A stretch of 64,000 bases of DNA from Bacillota bacterium (GTDB taxonomy: Bacteria > Bacillota_A > Clostridia > Lachnospirales > Lachnospiraceae). The DNA is taken from assembly GCA_023407175.1 (NCBI GenBank), contig JAEYMU010000017.1, positions 1-64,000 on the forward strand, in the 5' to 3' direction. Positions 24,657 to 34,200 of this stretch are shown in pieces (the first letter of the stretch is position 1; every line of letters starts with the position of its first letter). The position numbers and the translations under genes were made by a program. The notes beneath the pieces were generated by a model. That model was not told the DNA's origin. It searched no databases and worked only from the letters and a program-made list of their open reading frames with translations.

Positions 24657-25664
24657 TTATACTGAATTTGTACCATTGACCGCCATATGTAGACGAATGT
24701 CCTCTCCGATAATACGCTGCACCCGATATTTGGAAATAATTCGGGAATAGACTCGTTCACTGTAATTTATATTGATGTCCTGCAAGGAAAGATTAGTCGA
24801 AATTACCGTGGACCTTTTGCGAAGAAGCCGTTCATTAATAATCAAATACAATTGGGAGTTGGTAAAGGAGTTATAAAACTCTGTACCAAGGTCGTCAATG
24901 ATTAACAGGTCACAGTCCAGTATATAATCAAATTGATTCGAGGCCTGATAGGAATTTTCCTCATCCTTGCCAAATTTGCATTTCTCAAGAATATCAAACA
25001 GGCGGAAGGCAGTAAGATAAATTACGGTATAACCCTTGTCCAAAAGCTCCTTGGCTATGCAGTTAGCAAGAAAGGTCTTGCCGACTCCGGTATTGCCAAG
25101 TAAAAGCAGGTTATCTTGCACGCTGTCAAAATGTTTGATAAAGCTTTTGCAATAAGCCACCACCTTTTGCATATTGGACAGGGGTGACAGGCCGGTGGTT
25201 TCGTCAATAAAATCGTCGGAATAATACCGGAAGGAGAATTTACTGAAATTCTCACTGGCCAGAATGGTCTTTATATTGGAAGCGGAATACATCAGATCGG
25301 CAACTGCCTGCTTAAGACAATTGCACTTCTTGCCCCCAATATAGCCGGTATCCTTGCATTTGCTGCACTGATACTGCATGTCCAAATAGTCGGAGGGCAG
25401 CTGGTGATCAGCCAAAAGTGCAGTCTGGCGGGTCTTCAGCTCCTTCAGCTCAAGCTTAAGAGCCTTTAGACGGCTGTCATCTCCCCACAGTGCAAGCCTT
25501 CCACTCTGGGCAGACAGGGAAATCATAGCATCCTCCAGCTCCTTCAGCTGCGGAATCAGCTCATAAGCTCTTGTGCGGCGTTCATCCAAAGCGTGCTTGT
25601 TTTTCAGCCTGCGGCTGTCATATTCCCGCAGAATACGGTTGTATTGATCATTCTTAAGCGGCAT
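24657..25664 (-). CDS. DnaC/DnaI-like replicative helicase loader ATPase
   Basis: 335 aa. Coiled-coil N-terminus, then a zinc-binding cluster CSKCKDTGYIGGKKCNC (about 120-136), as in DnaI. AAA+ core: Walker A GNTGVGKTF (about 188-196), Walker B LLIIDDLGTEF, sensor region VISTNLS and arginine-finger candidates near SRIISKYRVQRI. It should load the replicative helicase with DnaD at origins or restart sites. It starts 26 bases after the dnaD-like gene and follows AAGGAG, so the two form an operon. IstB transposition helpers share the ATPase core, but there is no transposase here. Confidence 0.88.
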   Translation of the reverse strand: MPLKNDQYNRILREYDSRRLKNKHALDERRTRAYELIPQLKELEDAMISLSAQSGRLALWGDDSRLKALKLELKELKTRQTALLADHQLPSDYLDMQYQCSKCKDTGYIGGKKCNCLKQAVADLMYSASNIKTILASENFSKFSFRYYSDDFIDETTGLSPLSNMQKVVAYCKSFIKHFDSVQDNLLLLGNTGVGKTFLANCIAKELLDKGYTVIYLTAFRLFDILEKCKFGKDEENSYQASNQFDYILDCDLLIIDDLGTEFYNSFTNSQLYLIINERLLRKRSTVISTNLSLQDININYSERVYSRIISKYRVQRIIGEDIRLHMAVNGTNSV

Positions 25665-25690
25665 AGCAGGAGTCTCCTTTCCTTCACCGG

Positions 25691-26776
25691 TTAATTCATT
25701 TTATTCAAAAGTCTGCGTTCAAGCTCGGCATAATCCTGGGGGGAATAGGTTCTCTGGGGGAACTGGTTAAAGCGGTTGGAGGTCTGGGGCTGCTTTGGCG
25801 CCGCAGAGGTCTTCTTAGCCTCGCTTGTCTTGCCGCCCTTGCTGAATTCTTCATCCAATCTTGCAATATCAGTATTGCTCTTTACATTCTTTTTAAACCA
25901 GGTTTCCAGAATTTTGTCTGTATATTTAAAATCGGGTTTTTGCGTCCGAAGTATGGTCCGGTTACAGGCTTCAGCGATAATTTCGTCGGTAAAGCCAAAT
26001 ACCTCAACCCATTTGGTTATGTACTGGCGTTCAATCTGCCCCGGTGCACGGTTTAGGCCGAAGGCCTTATTTACGGTATTAAAATGCTCATGATAAGAGG
26101 AAGTGGCAACCTTGGCCTTCTCCTCAGTATCAATACCCTCCTCAGCCCAGGTAAGTGCCACCGCCTCGATATAGGAGGTGTTTTTCTTACCCTTTGAGAC
26201 ACAGTATTCGTAGAGATACATAATTAATTCCGCAGAAAAATGGAGCTCCTCATACAAATACAAAATCAATTGGAGATCCATGGGCTTTAACGGATGATCC
26301 AAATAAATCTCTACAATATGCATCACCCATTTAATATCATCATTATTCGTAAACTCTGTAATCTTCTCAGCGGAGTAGCTCTTTCGGACAGCAGGCTTTG
26401 TCTCCGTATGAATACTTACAGCAATTTCATCGAGCTCGGAATCGGAATCTGCAACCGTCACAGGTCTTGCCTCGGACTGTTTCAGGCTTACAATTGAAAT
26501 ACCGGTAATCTCCTTGGCCACATTGCGTGTAAGTACCAGGAGATTCAGCTTCTCCCAATAATTCAGCGCTCTTATAATGTCCTTCTCGGTATTTTCCAGG
26601 TGGTCGGCAATGGAGGAAATGGTCACTTCCGGGCAATTACCCGAGAAGCAGCGCAGCAGATACAGATAAACCTTGACATAAGCGCCGTTGGCTGACGGCA
26701 TATATTGGTCAATAAAAGTATTTGATACAATAGTGACATCACAAATACCCTCTGCATGTAAGGAAATTTTACTCAT
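25691..26776 (-). CDS. DnaD-like primosome protein
   Basis: 361 aa. The N-terminal winged-helix-like region (about 15-110, NTFIDQYMPSANGAYVKVYLYLLRCF) and the C-terminal DnaD/DnaB_2 domain (about 175-300, ending with TEEKAKVATSSYHEHFNTVNKAFG and DEIIAEACNRTI...FKYTDKILETWFKKNV) match the DnaD family, which remodels origin DNA and helps helicase loading. ATG 26776 is chosen because GGAGG sits 5 bases upstream; the frame is open 33 codons further but has no ribosome site. First gene of the dnaD-dnaC operon, with DnaA boxes upstream. Confidence 0.88.
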   Translation of the reverse strand: MSKISLHAEGICDVTIVSNTFIDQYMPSANGAYVKVYLYLLRCFSGNCPEVTISSIADHLENTEKDIIRALNYWEKLNLLVLTRNVAKEITGISIVSLKQSEARPVTVADSDSELDEIAVSIHTETKPAVRKSYSAEKITEFTNNDDIKWVMHIVEIYLDHPLKPMDLQLILYLYEELHFSAELIMYLYEYCVSKGKKNTSYIEAVALTWAEEGIDTEEKAKVATSSYHEHFNTVNKAFGLNRAPGQIERQYITKWVEVFGFTDEIIAEACNRTILRTQKPDFKYTDKILETWFKKNVKSNTDIARLDEEFSKGGKTSEAKKTSAAPKQPQTSNRFNQFPQRTYSPQDYAELERRLLNKMN

Positions 26777-26880
26777 GGCAACCTCCGTCTGCCGCCTTGG
26801 CGGCATCCAAATCAATATAAAAGATAAAACTATCGCATTGTCGTAACAGGAAATATATTCTTCTGTTGAATGCAAGCATC

Positions 26881-26923
26881 ATTATAGCACAGATAAATTC
26901 ATCTGAAAATAGCCTATTTTCAG
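26881..26923 (-). promoter_or_regulatory. dnaD-dnaC promoter with overlapping palindrome
   Basis: Minus-strand TATAAT (26886-26881) preceded by TGC (extended -10) and TTTTCA as -35 (26909-26904, 17-base spacer). A perfect inverted repeat, CTGAAAATAG (26903-26912) and CTATTTTCAG (26914-26923), covers the -35, so an operator is likely. Confidence 0.55.
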
Positions 26924-26945
26924 GGGTTCTCGCATTTTTTGATAA

Positions 26946-26972
26946 TGTGGATACTGTGGATAATGTGGATGA
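26946..26972 (-). promoter_or_regulatory. Array of three abutting DnaA boxes
   Basis: TGTGGATAC, TGTGGATAA and TGTGGATGA follow each other with no spacer (9-base period). Read on the minus strand, the middle one is the perfect DnaA box TTATCCACA and the others differ by one base. They lie 23 bases upstream of the palindrome in the dnaD promoter. Confidence 0.7.
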
Positions 26973-27120
26973 AACACAGGTCAAAAACTGTTAAAATATG
27001 TAAAAAATGATAGAACAAGCGTATTTTGAAGCAAAAATTTAATCAAAAATCTATGTTTGTAGAAATAATTTGGCGGAAAAAAACATCCACGGCAAATATC
27101 AATAAAAATGTTGATAATGC

Positions 27121-27138
27121 TGTGGATGTTGTGGATAA
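27121..27138 (-). promoter_or_regulatory. Second DnaA-box pair abutting the murC stop codon
   Basis: TGTGGATGT (27121-27129) and perfect TGTGGATAA (27130-27138), again abutting and in the same orientation. The 148 bases between the two arrays are strongly AT-rich and hold no gene. Confidence 0.65.
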
Positions 27139-28542
27139 CTATTGGCCCAGAAGCTTTTCTCCCACGGTTACAATATCTCCGGCACCCATAGTTATCAACA
27201 GGTCGCCGTTCATACAATTTTGCAATAAAAAATTTTCAATATCATCAAAGGAAGGAAAATAGTAGACTTCTTTACCCAATTTCCTTAATTCCTCGGCCAA
27301 ATCCCTGGAGGATATGTCTCCCGGGTCCTTTTCTCTGGAAGCGTAGATGTCTGCAAGCACAATCTTGCCGGAAAGCGACAGCGCCTGTGCAAATTCTGTC
27401 AGATGCTGTTTTGTTCTGGAATAGGTATGAGGCTGGAAGACGCACCAGAGATTTTTATGGGGATAATTCTGTGCGGCGTTCAAGGTTGCGGCAACCTCTG
27501 TCGGATGGTGGGCATAATCGTCGATAATGGTAACACCGGCAATTTCACCCTTGTATTCAAAGCGCCGTTTGGAATTATGAAAGGAATAAAGGGCTTTTTT
27601 AATTACCTCGATTGAAACTCCAGTCTCAAGGGCGATACCGACTGCCGGAAGAGAATTCGATATGTTATGGAGCCCTATGATATTTAAACGGATGCGGTCA
27701 ATGTATTTTCCCTTGTAGTATAAATCATAGCTGCCGATGCTATTTTCATCAAAGGTAATATGATCAGCGGCAATATCATATGTAAGCGCTGACTTGCGAT
27801 AGGCAGGGTCTATAATACCGTAGGTTAAGACCCCGCAGGAAAGGTCCTTTGTTATCTCCTGATACTGTTCAATTTCGCCGTTGATGAAGAGCTGTCCGTC
27901 TGCCGGAATACGCTTCGCAAACTGATGAAAGGAATTGCGGATATCATTAAGGTCCTTAAAGAAATCCAGGTGGTCTGCATCAATATTTAAGATAACGGCA
28001 CGCTTTGGGTAAAACTGCAGGAAGGTATTGGTGTATTCACAGGCTTCTATAATAAAGTGCTCTGATTTGCCCATGCGGATGTTGCCTCCGATGGCATCCA
28101 GAATACCGCCGACCGAAATGGTAGGGTCCAAATTGGCTTCTAAAAAGATTAAGGAAAGCAGGGAGGTGGTAGTGGTCTTGCCATGGGTACCGGATACGGC
28201 AATGGCATTATCAAAATTGAGCATCACCTGGCCGATCATTTCTGCACGGCTTAAAAGGGGGATGCTTCTTTGCTCCACCGCCAGGAGTTCTTCATTATCC
28301 GGTGCAATAGCGGCAGTATAAACTACGACATCAATATCAGAGGTTATATTGGAAGCCCTCTGTCCCAGGAAGAACTCAATTCCCAATTGCTCCAGACGGT
28401 CGGTGATTGAACTTGCGTGTGCGTCAGATCCGCTTACTTTAAATCCAAGGGTGTGCAGGTATTCTGCAAAGCCGCTCATGCTGATACCGCCGATACCGAT
28501 AAAATGTATCCGGCATGGCTTGTCGAAATTTATTTTGTACAT
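27139..28542 (-). CDS. murC: UDP-N-acetylmuramate--L-alanine ligase MurC
   Basis: 467-aa cytoplasmic Mur ligase that adds L-Ala to UDP-MurNAc using ATP. N-terminal nucleotide-binding HFIGIGGISMSGFAEYL, ATP loop AVSGTHGKTTT (about 113-123), central IIEACEYTNTFLQFYPKRAVILNIDADHLD and C-terminal DDYAHHPTEVAATL, all typical of MurC. ATG 28542 has GGAG 6 bases upstream; an in-frame start 7 codons earlier lacks one. Monocistronic, with a promoter at 28599-28626. Confidence 0.95.
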   Translation of the reverse strand: MYKINFDKPCRIHFIGIGGISMSGFAEYLHTLGFKVSGSDAHASSITDRLEQLGIEFFLGQRASNITSDIDVVVYTAAIAPDNEELLAVEQRSIPLLSRAEMIGQVMLNFDNAIAVSGTHGKTTTTSLLSLIFLEANLDPTISVGGILDAIGGNIRMGKSEHFIIEACEYTNTFLQFYPKRAVILNIDADHLDFFKDLNDIRNSFHQFAKRIPADGQLFINGEIEQYQEITKDLSCGVLTYGIIDPAYRKSALTYDIAADHITFDENSIGSYDLYYKGKYIDRIRLNIIGLHNISNSLPAVGIALETGVSIEVIKKALYSFHNSKRRFEYKGEIAGVTIIDDYAHHPTEVAATLNAAQNYPHKNLWCVFQPHTYSRTKQHLTEFAQALSLSGKIVLADIYASREKDPGDISSRDLAEELRKLGKEVYYFPSFDDIENFLLQNCMNGDLLITMGAGDIVTVGEKLLGQ

Positions 28543-28598
28543 AATGATCTCCATTCTGGCCAAACTTCTTAAGATTTATAAATTTTATAACACCTGCT

Positions 28599-28626
28599 AT
28601 TATAACCCATTTCAACTAAAATACAA
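28599..28626 (-). promoter_or_regulatory. murC promoter
   Basis: Minus-strand TTGTAT (28626-28621) and TATAAT (28604-28599) with a 16-base spacer, about 57 bases before the start codon. Confidence 0.55.
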
Positions 28627-28827
28627 TATAAAATTCATCTCACATATCCCGTGAATGTGGTTTTCCCCAAAGCGCTTCATTGCCATTATATTCAGTTTTT
28701 AGTATTCGGATGCAAGTATTTATCTAATATTGAATAAAAAAAAGTAATTATTATAACTGATTATAAGCAAAAGGATGAAATAGTGACATAAATATTGAAA
28801 GATTATGCGAATTTTATGCAAATATTA

Positions 28828-28856
28828 TTCACATTTTGGAATAAATATGTTATAAT
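28828..28856 (+). promoter_or_regulatory. spoVG promoter
   Basis: TTCACA (28828-28833), 17-base spacer ending in TGT (extended -10), TATAAT (28851-28856). The mRNA leader would be about 135 bases. In Bacillus spoVG uses sigma-H; an AAAGGATGA at 28770-28778 recalls a sigma-H -35, but its spacing to a matching -10 is too long. Confidence 0.7.
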
Positions 28857-28998
28857 ATCTACAAATACCGAAGTTTGTAAATGTCTTGTTTATACTGTAT
28901 ATATTGTTAAATTAGTAACAGGAAAAGTGAAATTACTTATTTAATACTAGCTTTTTCTTAACAACTAACGATAAATACGACAGAAGGGGGACCAAACC

Positions 28999-29280
28999 AT
29001 GCAAATTACCGACGTACGCGTACGCAAGGTGAGCAAGGAGGGCAAGATGAAGGCTGTTGTTTCAATTACTCTTGATAACGAGTTCGTAGTTCACGATATC
29101 AAAGTAATTGAAGGCGATAAGGGTCTGTTCATTGCCATGCCGAGCAGAAAAGCCGGGGACGGAGAGTATAGGGACATCGCTCATCCGATCAATTCGGACA
29201 CCAGGGATAAAATCCAGAAGATTATCCTGGAAAAGTACGAAATTGCAGCTTTAGAAACAGAAGAAGCAGATGCGGTATAA
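28999..29280 (+). CDS. spoVG: SpoVG, RNA-binding regulator of septation/sporulation
   Basis: 93 aa. Nearly the whole length matches Spo[21 protein letters not shown], then [23 protein letters not shown] and [19 protein letters not shown]. In Firmicutes it binds nucleic acid and affects septum formation, capsule and sporulation genes. Strong ribosome site AGAAGGGGG. Own promoter and terminator, so monocistronic. It supports placing the organism among spore-forming Firmicutes, although non-sporing ones also keep it. Confidence 0.95.
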   Translation: MQITDVRVRKVSKEGKMKAVVSITLDNEFVVHDIKVIEGDKGLFIAMPSRKAGDGEYRDIAHPINSDTRDKIQKIILEKYEIAALETEEADAV

Positions 29281-29299
29281 CAAACCAAAGAGGGCAAAG

Positions 29300-29325
29300 C
29301 GGCAGCGGTAGGGGCTGCCGTTTTT
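29300..29325 (+). terminator. Rho-independent terminator of spoVG
   Basis: CGGCAGC (29300-29306) with GCTGCCG (29314-29320), then five T. Confidence 0.88.
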
Positions 29326-29398
29326 GTAGTGTGCCGGAAGGACACACTTTACCCTGCCATGGGTCCAATTTTACATGAATGATCTTTTTATTTAGCTG

Positions 29399-29460
29399 TT
29401 GCCACCAACTAACAGAAGGATTATAATAAGGAAAAGGACATAGAGCATGTTCTTTTCCTT
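29399..29460 (+). promoter_or_regulatory. Promoter with a 14-bp inverted repeat over the start site
   Basis: TTGCCA (29399-29404), 17-base spacer, TATAAT (29422-29427). Directly after it AAGGAAAAGGACAT (29428-29441) mirrors ATGTTCTTTTCCTT (29447-29460) with one mismatch. The repeat spans the expected start site, so it is either an operator or a 5' hairpin of the mRNA. Confidence 0.65.
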
Positions 29461-29522
29461 TGTTTTATATGTCGTATATACTTAAGATTTATATAAAATA
29501 TAAAGAAAAGGTGGTTACGGGA

Positions 29523-30482
29523 ATGAGGGAAGCATTAAAGAATAATTGTGATTTGTTTGTAGAAAATTATTATGAACTACGAAAAAGTTTTAAATGGAAC
29601 AATGCAATTAATGCAAGAACCGGGGCGTTATTATGTGCACTGGAGGGACGGAAGGCAGACCCCCTGGCAATTAACCGGTGCCGTAAGATTATCAGTGATA
29701 ACACCAGTACCATATCCCAGTTCAAGGATATAACTAATTTCATGATATCCATTATTCTAACTTTTCAACCCGAACCGGAGAAAGTATTTGGGAGTGCCTT
29801 GCAGGCGTATCGTGATATGAAGAAGGAGGGCTTTCATTCATCCCCCTATCTGGTGCTTGCGGCCTTTGCTCTTGTCTTGGAGGCAGAGCCCCAGGATCAC
29901 CAGAAGCTGATTACCTCTGCCAGAAGCTATTATAATGCAATGAAGGAGGAGCATAGATTTATAACCGGTTCCAATGATTATTGCTACTCGGCGCTTCTCG
30001 CGATGAATGATAAACCGGCAGCAGAGAATCTGGTTGAGATGGAGCACTGCTTTGCCAAACTAAGCGAAAGCTTCACCCATTCCAATGCGATTCAATCCTT
30101 GTCCCATATCATGACCCTAAGCAATGAGGCTGTGGAGGTAAAATGCGCCCGTGCTGTGGAGCTGTATCAGGCACTTAGGGAAAGAAAGTGCCGCTTCGGA
30201 CTAGGAACTGAATTGTCCTTTATTGGAGTTAGTATCCTGCTAAATGAGGATATCGGGAGGCTGGCTGATGAAATTGCAGAGGTAGATCGCTATTTGTCAG
30301 AAAAAAGAGGCTTTGGAACCTGGTCCGTTCTCCATAAAGAACGTATTATGTATGCAATTGCCGTTGTTTATGGCAGCCATCTTAATTCTGTCGAAAAGAA
30401 GACAATGGAAATGATTTTAATGAATAATATTACAGGAATAATACGTTCCCAGCAGGTTACGACAGTGACAGCAGCCACCTGA
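29523..30482 (+). CDS. DUF4003-type protein of unknown function
   Basis: 319 aa, soluble, mostly helical. The pattern (LFVENYYELRKSFKWNNAINARTGALLCALEGRKAD, then FMISIILTFQPEPEKVFGSALQAYRDMKKEGFHSSPYLVLAAFAL) matches the little-studied DUF4003 family of Firmicutes; no catalytic residues are evident. ATG 29523 is chosen because AAAGGTGG lies about 9 bases upstream. Monocistronic with its own promoter and a strong terminator. The family name is from memory of its general pattern and should be checked by profile search. Confidence 0.7.
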   Translation: MREALKNNCDLFVENYYELRKSFKWNNAINARTGALLCALEGRKADPLAINRCRKIISDNTSTISQFKDITNFMISIILTFQPEPEKVFGSALQAYRDMKKEGFHSSPYLVLAAFALVLEAEPQDHQKLITSARSYYNAMKEEHRFITGSNDYCYSALLAMNDKPAAENLVEMEHCFAKLSESFTHSNAIQSLSHIMTLSNEAVEVKCARAVELYQALRERKCRFGLGTELSFIGVSILLNEDIGRLADEIAEVDRYLSEKRGFGTWSVLHKERIMYAIAVVYGSHLNSVEKKTMEMILMNNITGIIRSQQVTTVTAAT

Positions 30483-30551
30483 TAAAACAGATGCGGGAAA
30501 ACAGTATCTGCCTGTAATTACGGGAAAAATTATTTTGAATATTTTATGCGG

Positions 30552-30600
30552 ACAGGGGAATCTGCCGGGCTTTTGCCGGCAGATTCCATTCCCTGTTTAT
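30552..30600 (+). terminator. Long terminator hairpin
   Basis: ACAGGG plus GAATCTGCCGG (30552-30568) mirrored by CCGGCAGATTC (30576-30586) and CCCTGT (30591-30596), then TTTAT. Confidence 0.8.
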
Positions 30601-30634
30601 CCGACATACCTGAATGGTGGGAAAGGTTTATTTT

Positions 30635-31201
30635 ATGCACATTATTATAGGGTTGGGAAACCCAACAGATAAATATCAGGCTACCAGACATAACGTCGGG
30701 TGGGATGCCATAACCAGACTATCCGACGATTACCGGATTCCCCTGGACTTCAGGAAGCATAAGGCTGTTTGCGGGAAGGGCTTCATTGAAGGAGAGAAGG
30801 TGGTGCTGGCACAGCCGCTCACCTATATGAATTTGAGCGGAGAGAGTGTCCGTGAGCTGGTTGATTTTTATAAGGTATCCCCTGAAGAAATTATTGTAAT
30901 CTATGATGACATCAGCCTGGAGGTCGGACAGCTTCGTATCCGTAAGAAGGGAAGCGCCGGCGGACATAACGGGATTAAGAATATTATCGCCCATCTGGGA
31001 ACAGATGAATTTCCAAGAATAAAGATTGGTGTCGGTGATAAGCCAAAGGACTGGGATTTGGCGGATTATGTATTGTCAAGGTTTTCAGACCAGGAGCAGC
31101 CTTCCATACGGGAGGCGCTTGGGGGTGTCTCCGAGGCTTGCAAAGTGATGCTTACTTCCGGTATGGAAGCAGCTATGAATCAGTATAACCGGAAAAAATA
31201 G
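30635..31201 (+). CDS. pth: Peptidyl-tRNA hydrolase
   Basis: 188-aa enzyme that frees tRNA from dropped-off peptidyl-tRNA. N-terminus IIIGLGNPTDKYQATRHNVGWDAI holds catalytic His19 and Asn9; LAQPLTYMNLSGESV, VIYDDISLEVGQLRIRKKGSAGGHNGIKNI and RIKIGVGDKP are family signatures. ATG 30635 is chosen (GGGAAAGG 8 bases upstream); an earlier in-frame start at 30614 would give 7 extra residues. The next gene, mfd, starts 9 bases after the stop, a gene order conserved in Firmicutes. Confidence 0.95.
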   Translation: MHIIIGLGNPTDKYQATRHNVGWDAITRLSDDYRIPLDFRKHKAVCGKGFIEGEKVVLAQPLTYMNLSGESVRELVDFYKVSPEEIIVIYDDISLEVGQLRIRKKGSAGGHNGIKNIIAHLGTDEFPRIKIGVGDKPKDWDLADYVLSRFSDQEQPSIREALGGVSEACKVMLTSGMEAAMNQYNRKK

Positions 31202-31210
31202 GGAGGGCTT

Positions 31211-34200
31211 ATGAAAACCTTTACGGCACCTCTGAAGGAATTAAAGGAATTTAATGATATCAGGGAAAATATTACACTTAAGACCCTGCCGGTACAGGTT
31301 ACCGGCTGCATTGATTCGCAGAAATGCCATCTGATCCATGGGTTGGGAGATGGTTTTCGCTATAAGGTAATCGTAACCTATAATGACCTGAAGGCAAAGG
31401 AAATATATGAGGATTACCGGTTGTATGATAAGGATGTATTTATCTATCCGGCAAAGGATATTATTTTCTACAGCGCAGATATCCATGGAAATGCAATTGT
31501 CAGGGACCGTCTTAAGATTTTAAGCAGGATGCTTGAAAAGAAAGCCTCCACCATCATTGTCACCCTGGATGGGGGTATGGATCGGCTCCTGCCGCTGTCA
31601 GCGGTCAGGGAGCGGATTATCACGGTTACTCAAAGCTCTGTAATTAAGCTGGAGGAATTCAGTGCCGCCTTGCTCCATCTTGGCTATGAAAGACAGGCGC
31701 AGGTGGAAGCACCCGGAGATTTTGCAGTCCGAGGAGGAATTATTGATATCTTTCCATTGACTCAGGAGGTACCCTGCCGTATTGAATTATGGGGAGATGA
31801 GATTGATTCTATCCGTACCTTTGATGTCAGCAGCCAGCGTTCCATCGAGCAGGTGGAGCAACTTACCATCTATCCGGCTACGGAGATCATATTGGATGAG
31901 AACCGGATAAGGTCCGGCCTGAAGAAGCTGGAGGAGGAAGAAAAGCAGCATTATAAGAGCCTTAGAGCACAGTTTAAGACGGAAGAGGCTGCAAGAATTC
32001 ATCAGATCATCGCAGAATTCAAGGACAATCTGGAGGCTTATCAGGGCTCGGTGGCTTTAGAGAGCTATATCAATTATTTTTACGATCAGACCGTCAGCTT
32101 CTTTCATTATTTTGATCAGGAGGATACCATATTCTTCTTAGATGAGCCGGGGAGGCTTACAGAGAAGGGCGAGACGGTGGAGACCGAATTTCGTGAGGGT
32201 ATGATCGGCCGAATCGAGAAGGGCTATATTCTTCCGGGACAGATGGATGTTATCTATGGCTATAAAGAGGTAATGGGCTTTCTGGCGAACAAAAATACCA
32301 TCCTGATCAGTACCATGGAGGTTAAAAATAATTTCTACACAGCAAAGAGAAAATATGATTTCACGGTTCAGACCGTGGCATCTTACCATAAGAATTTTGA
32401 TGTTTTAGTCAAGGACCTGGAACGGTGGAAGAAGAACAAATACCGTGTTATCCTGTTGTCCGGGTCAAGAACCAGAGCGATGCGCCTTAGTGAGGATTTG
32501 CAGGAATTAGGGCTGCCCGCCTTCTTTAGTGAGGATATGGACCGTGTGCTGCAAAGCGGCGAAATTATGGTGGCCTATGGAAATCTAAGAAGAGGCTTTG
32601 AATACCCACTGATCAAGTTCGTAATCATATCGGAAAGTGATATCTTCGGAACAGAGAAAAAGAAGAAGCGGAAGAAATCAGCCTATGAGGGCAATAAAAT
32701 CCAGAGCTTTACCGAGCTGACCCCGGGCGATTATGTGGTGCATGAAAATCATGGTCTGGGTATCTACCGGGGAATTGAGAAAATAGAAGTCGATAAAATC
32801 ACAAAGGATTATATAAAGATTGAATATGGCGGCGGAGGCGTGTTGTATATACTGGCAACAGGCCTTGATGTGATTCAAAAATATTCCGGCTCCGAGGGCA
32901 GAAAGCCCAAGCTGAATAAGCTGAATTCCATTGAATGGAAGAATACGAAGGCAAAGGTAAGGGGAGCTGTGAGGGAGGTTGCAAAAGACCTGGTGGAGCT
33001 TTATGCAAAACGCCAGGAGAAATCAGGCTTCCAGTTCGGTTCCGATACCGTATGGCAGCAGGAATTTGAAGAAGCCTTTCCCTATGAGGAGACGCAGGAT
33101 CAGCTGAGTGCAATTGAAGCAACCAAGAAGGATATGGAAAGCAAGCGTATCATGGACCGCTTGATCTGCGGAGACGTGGGCTACGGAAAGACAGAGATTG
33201 CAATCCGGGCGGCCTTTAAGGCGGTTTCCGACGGAAAGCAGGTGGTGTTCCTGGTACCGACAACCATTCTTGCACAGCAGCATTATAATACATTAGTACA
33301 GCGCATGATGGATTTTCCGGTAAGCATCGATGTGCTTTCACGTTTTCGAGGCCCTGCCGAGCAGAAGAAGACCCTGGAGCGGCTGAAAAAGGGAAATCTG
33401 GATATTATAATCGGTACCCATCGGGTACTGTCAGGTGATGTAAAGTTTAAGAACCTGGGGCTTTTGGTAATCGATGAGGAGCAGCGTTTTGGAGTGACCC
33501 ATAAGGAGAAGATCAAGCAGTTGAAGAAGGATGTGGATGTTCTTACCCTGACCGCAACTCCGATACCAAGAACCCTCCATATGAGTCTGGTGGGAATCAG
33601 GGATATGAGTGTTCTGGATGAACCGCCGGTTGACCGTCTTCCAATCCAGACCTATGTCCTGGAGCATAATGATGAAATTATCCGGGAAGCAATCAGCAGG
33701 GAGCTGGCAAGGGGAGGACAGGTTTACTATGTCTATAACCGGGTGAACGGGATCGATGAGGTGGCGAATACGGTGGCCAGGCTTGTGCCTGAGGCAAATG
33801 TTGCCTTTGCTCACGGACAGATGAATGAGCATACGCTGGAGAAAATTATGTTTGACTTTATCTCGGGAGAGATCGATGTACTGGTATCGACGACAATTAT
33901 TGAAACTGGACTGGATATCTCGAATGTAAATACGATGATTGTCGATGATGCGGACCGGCTGGGGCTGTCACAGCTTTACCAGCTAAGAGGCCGTGTCGGA
34001 CGCTCCAACAGGACAGCGTATGCGTTCTTAATGTATCGCAGGGATAAGATGCTAAAGGAAATTGCGGAAAAGCGTCTTCATGCCATTAAGGAATTTACAG
34101 AGCTGGGCTCAGGCTTTAAAATTGCCATGCGTGATCTTGAAATCCGGGGTGCAGGCAATCTGCTGGGAGCAGAGCAGAGCGGGCATATGGAGGCGGTTGG

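Noticed and set aside
24657..25664. DnaC-like ATPase as an IstB transposition helper
   Set aside because: The zinc cluster CSKCKDTG and the dnaD-like neighbour fit a helicase loader; no transposase or terminal repeats nearby.
28772..28800. Sigma-H promoter for spoVG
   Set aside because: AGGATGA and TGAAA parts are present but the spacing is too long; the extended sigma-A promoter at 28828-28856 is better.
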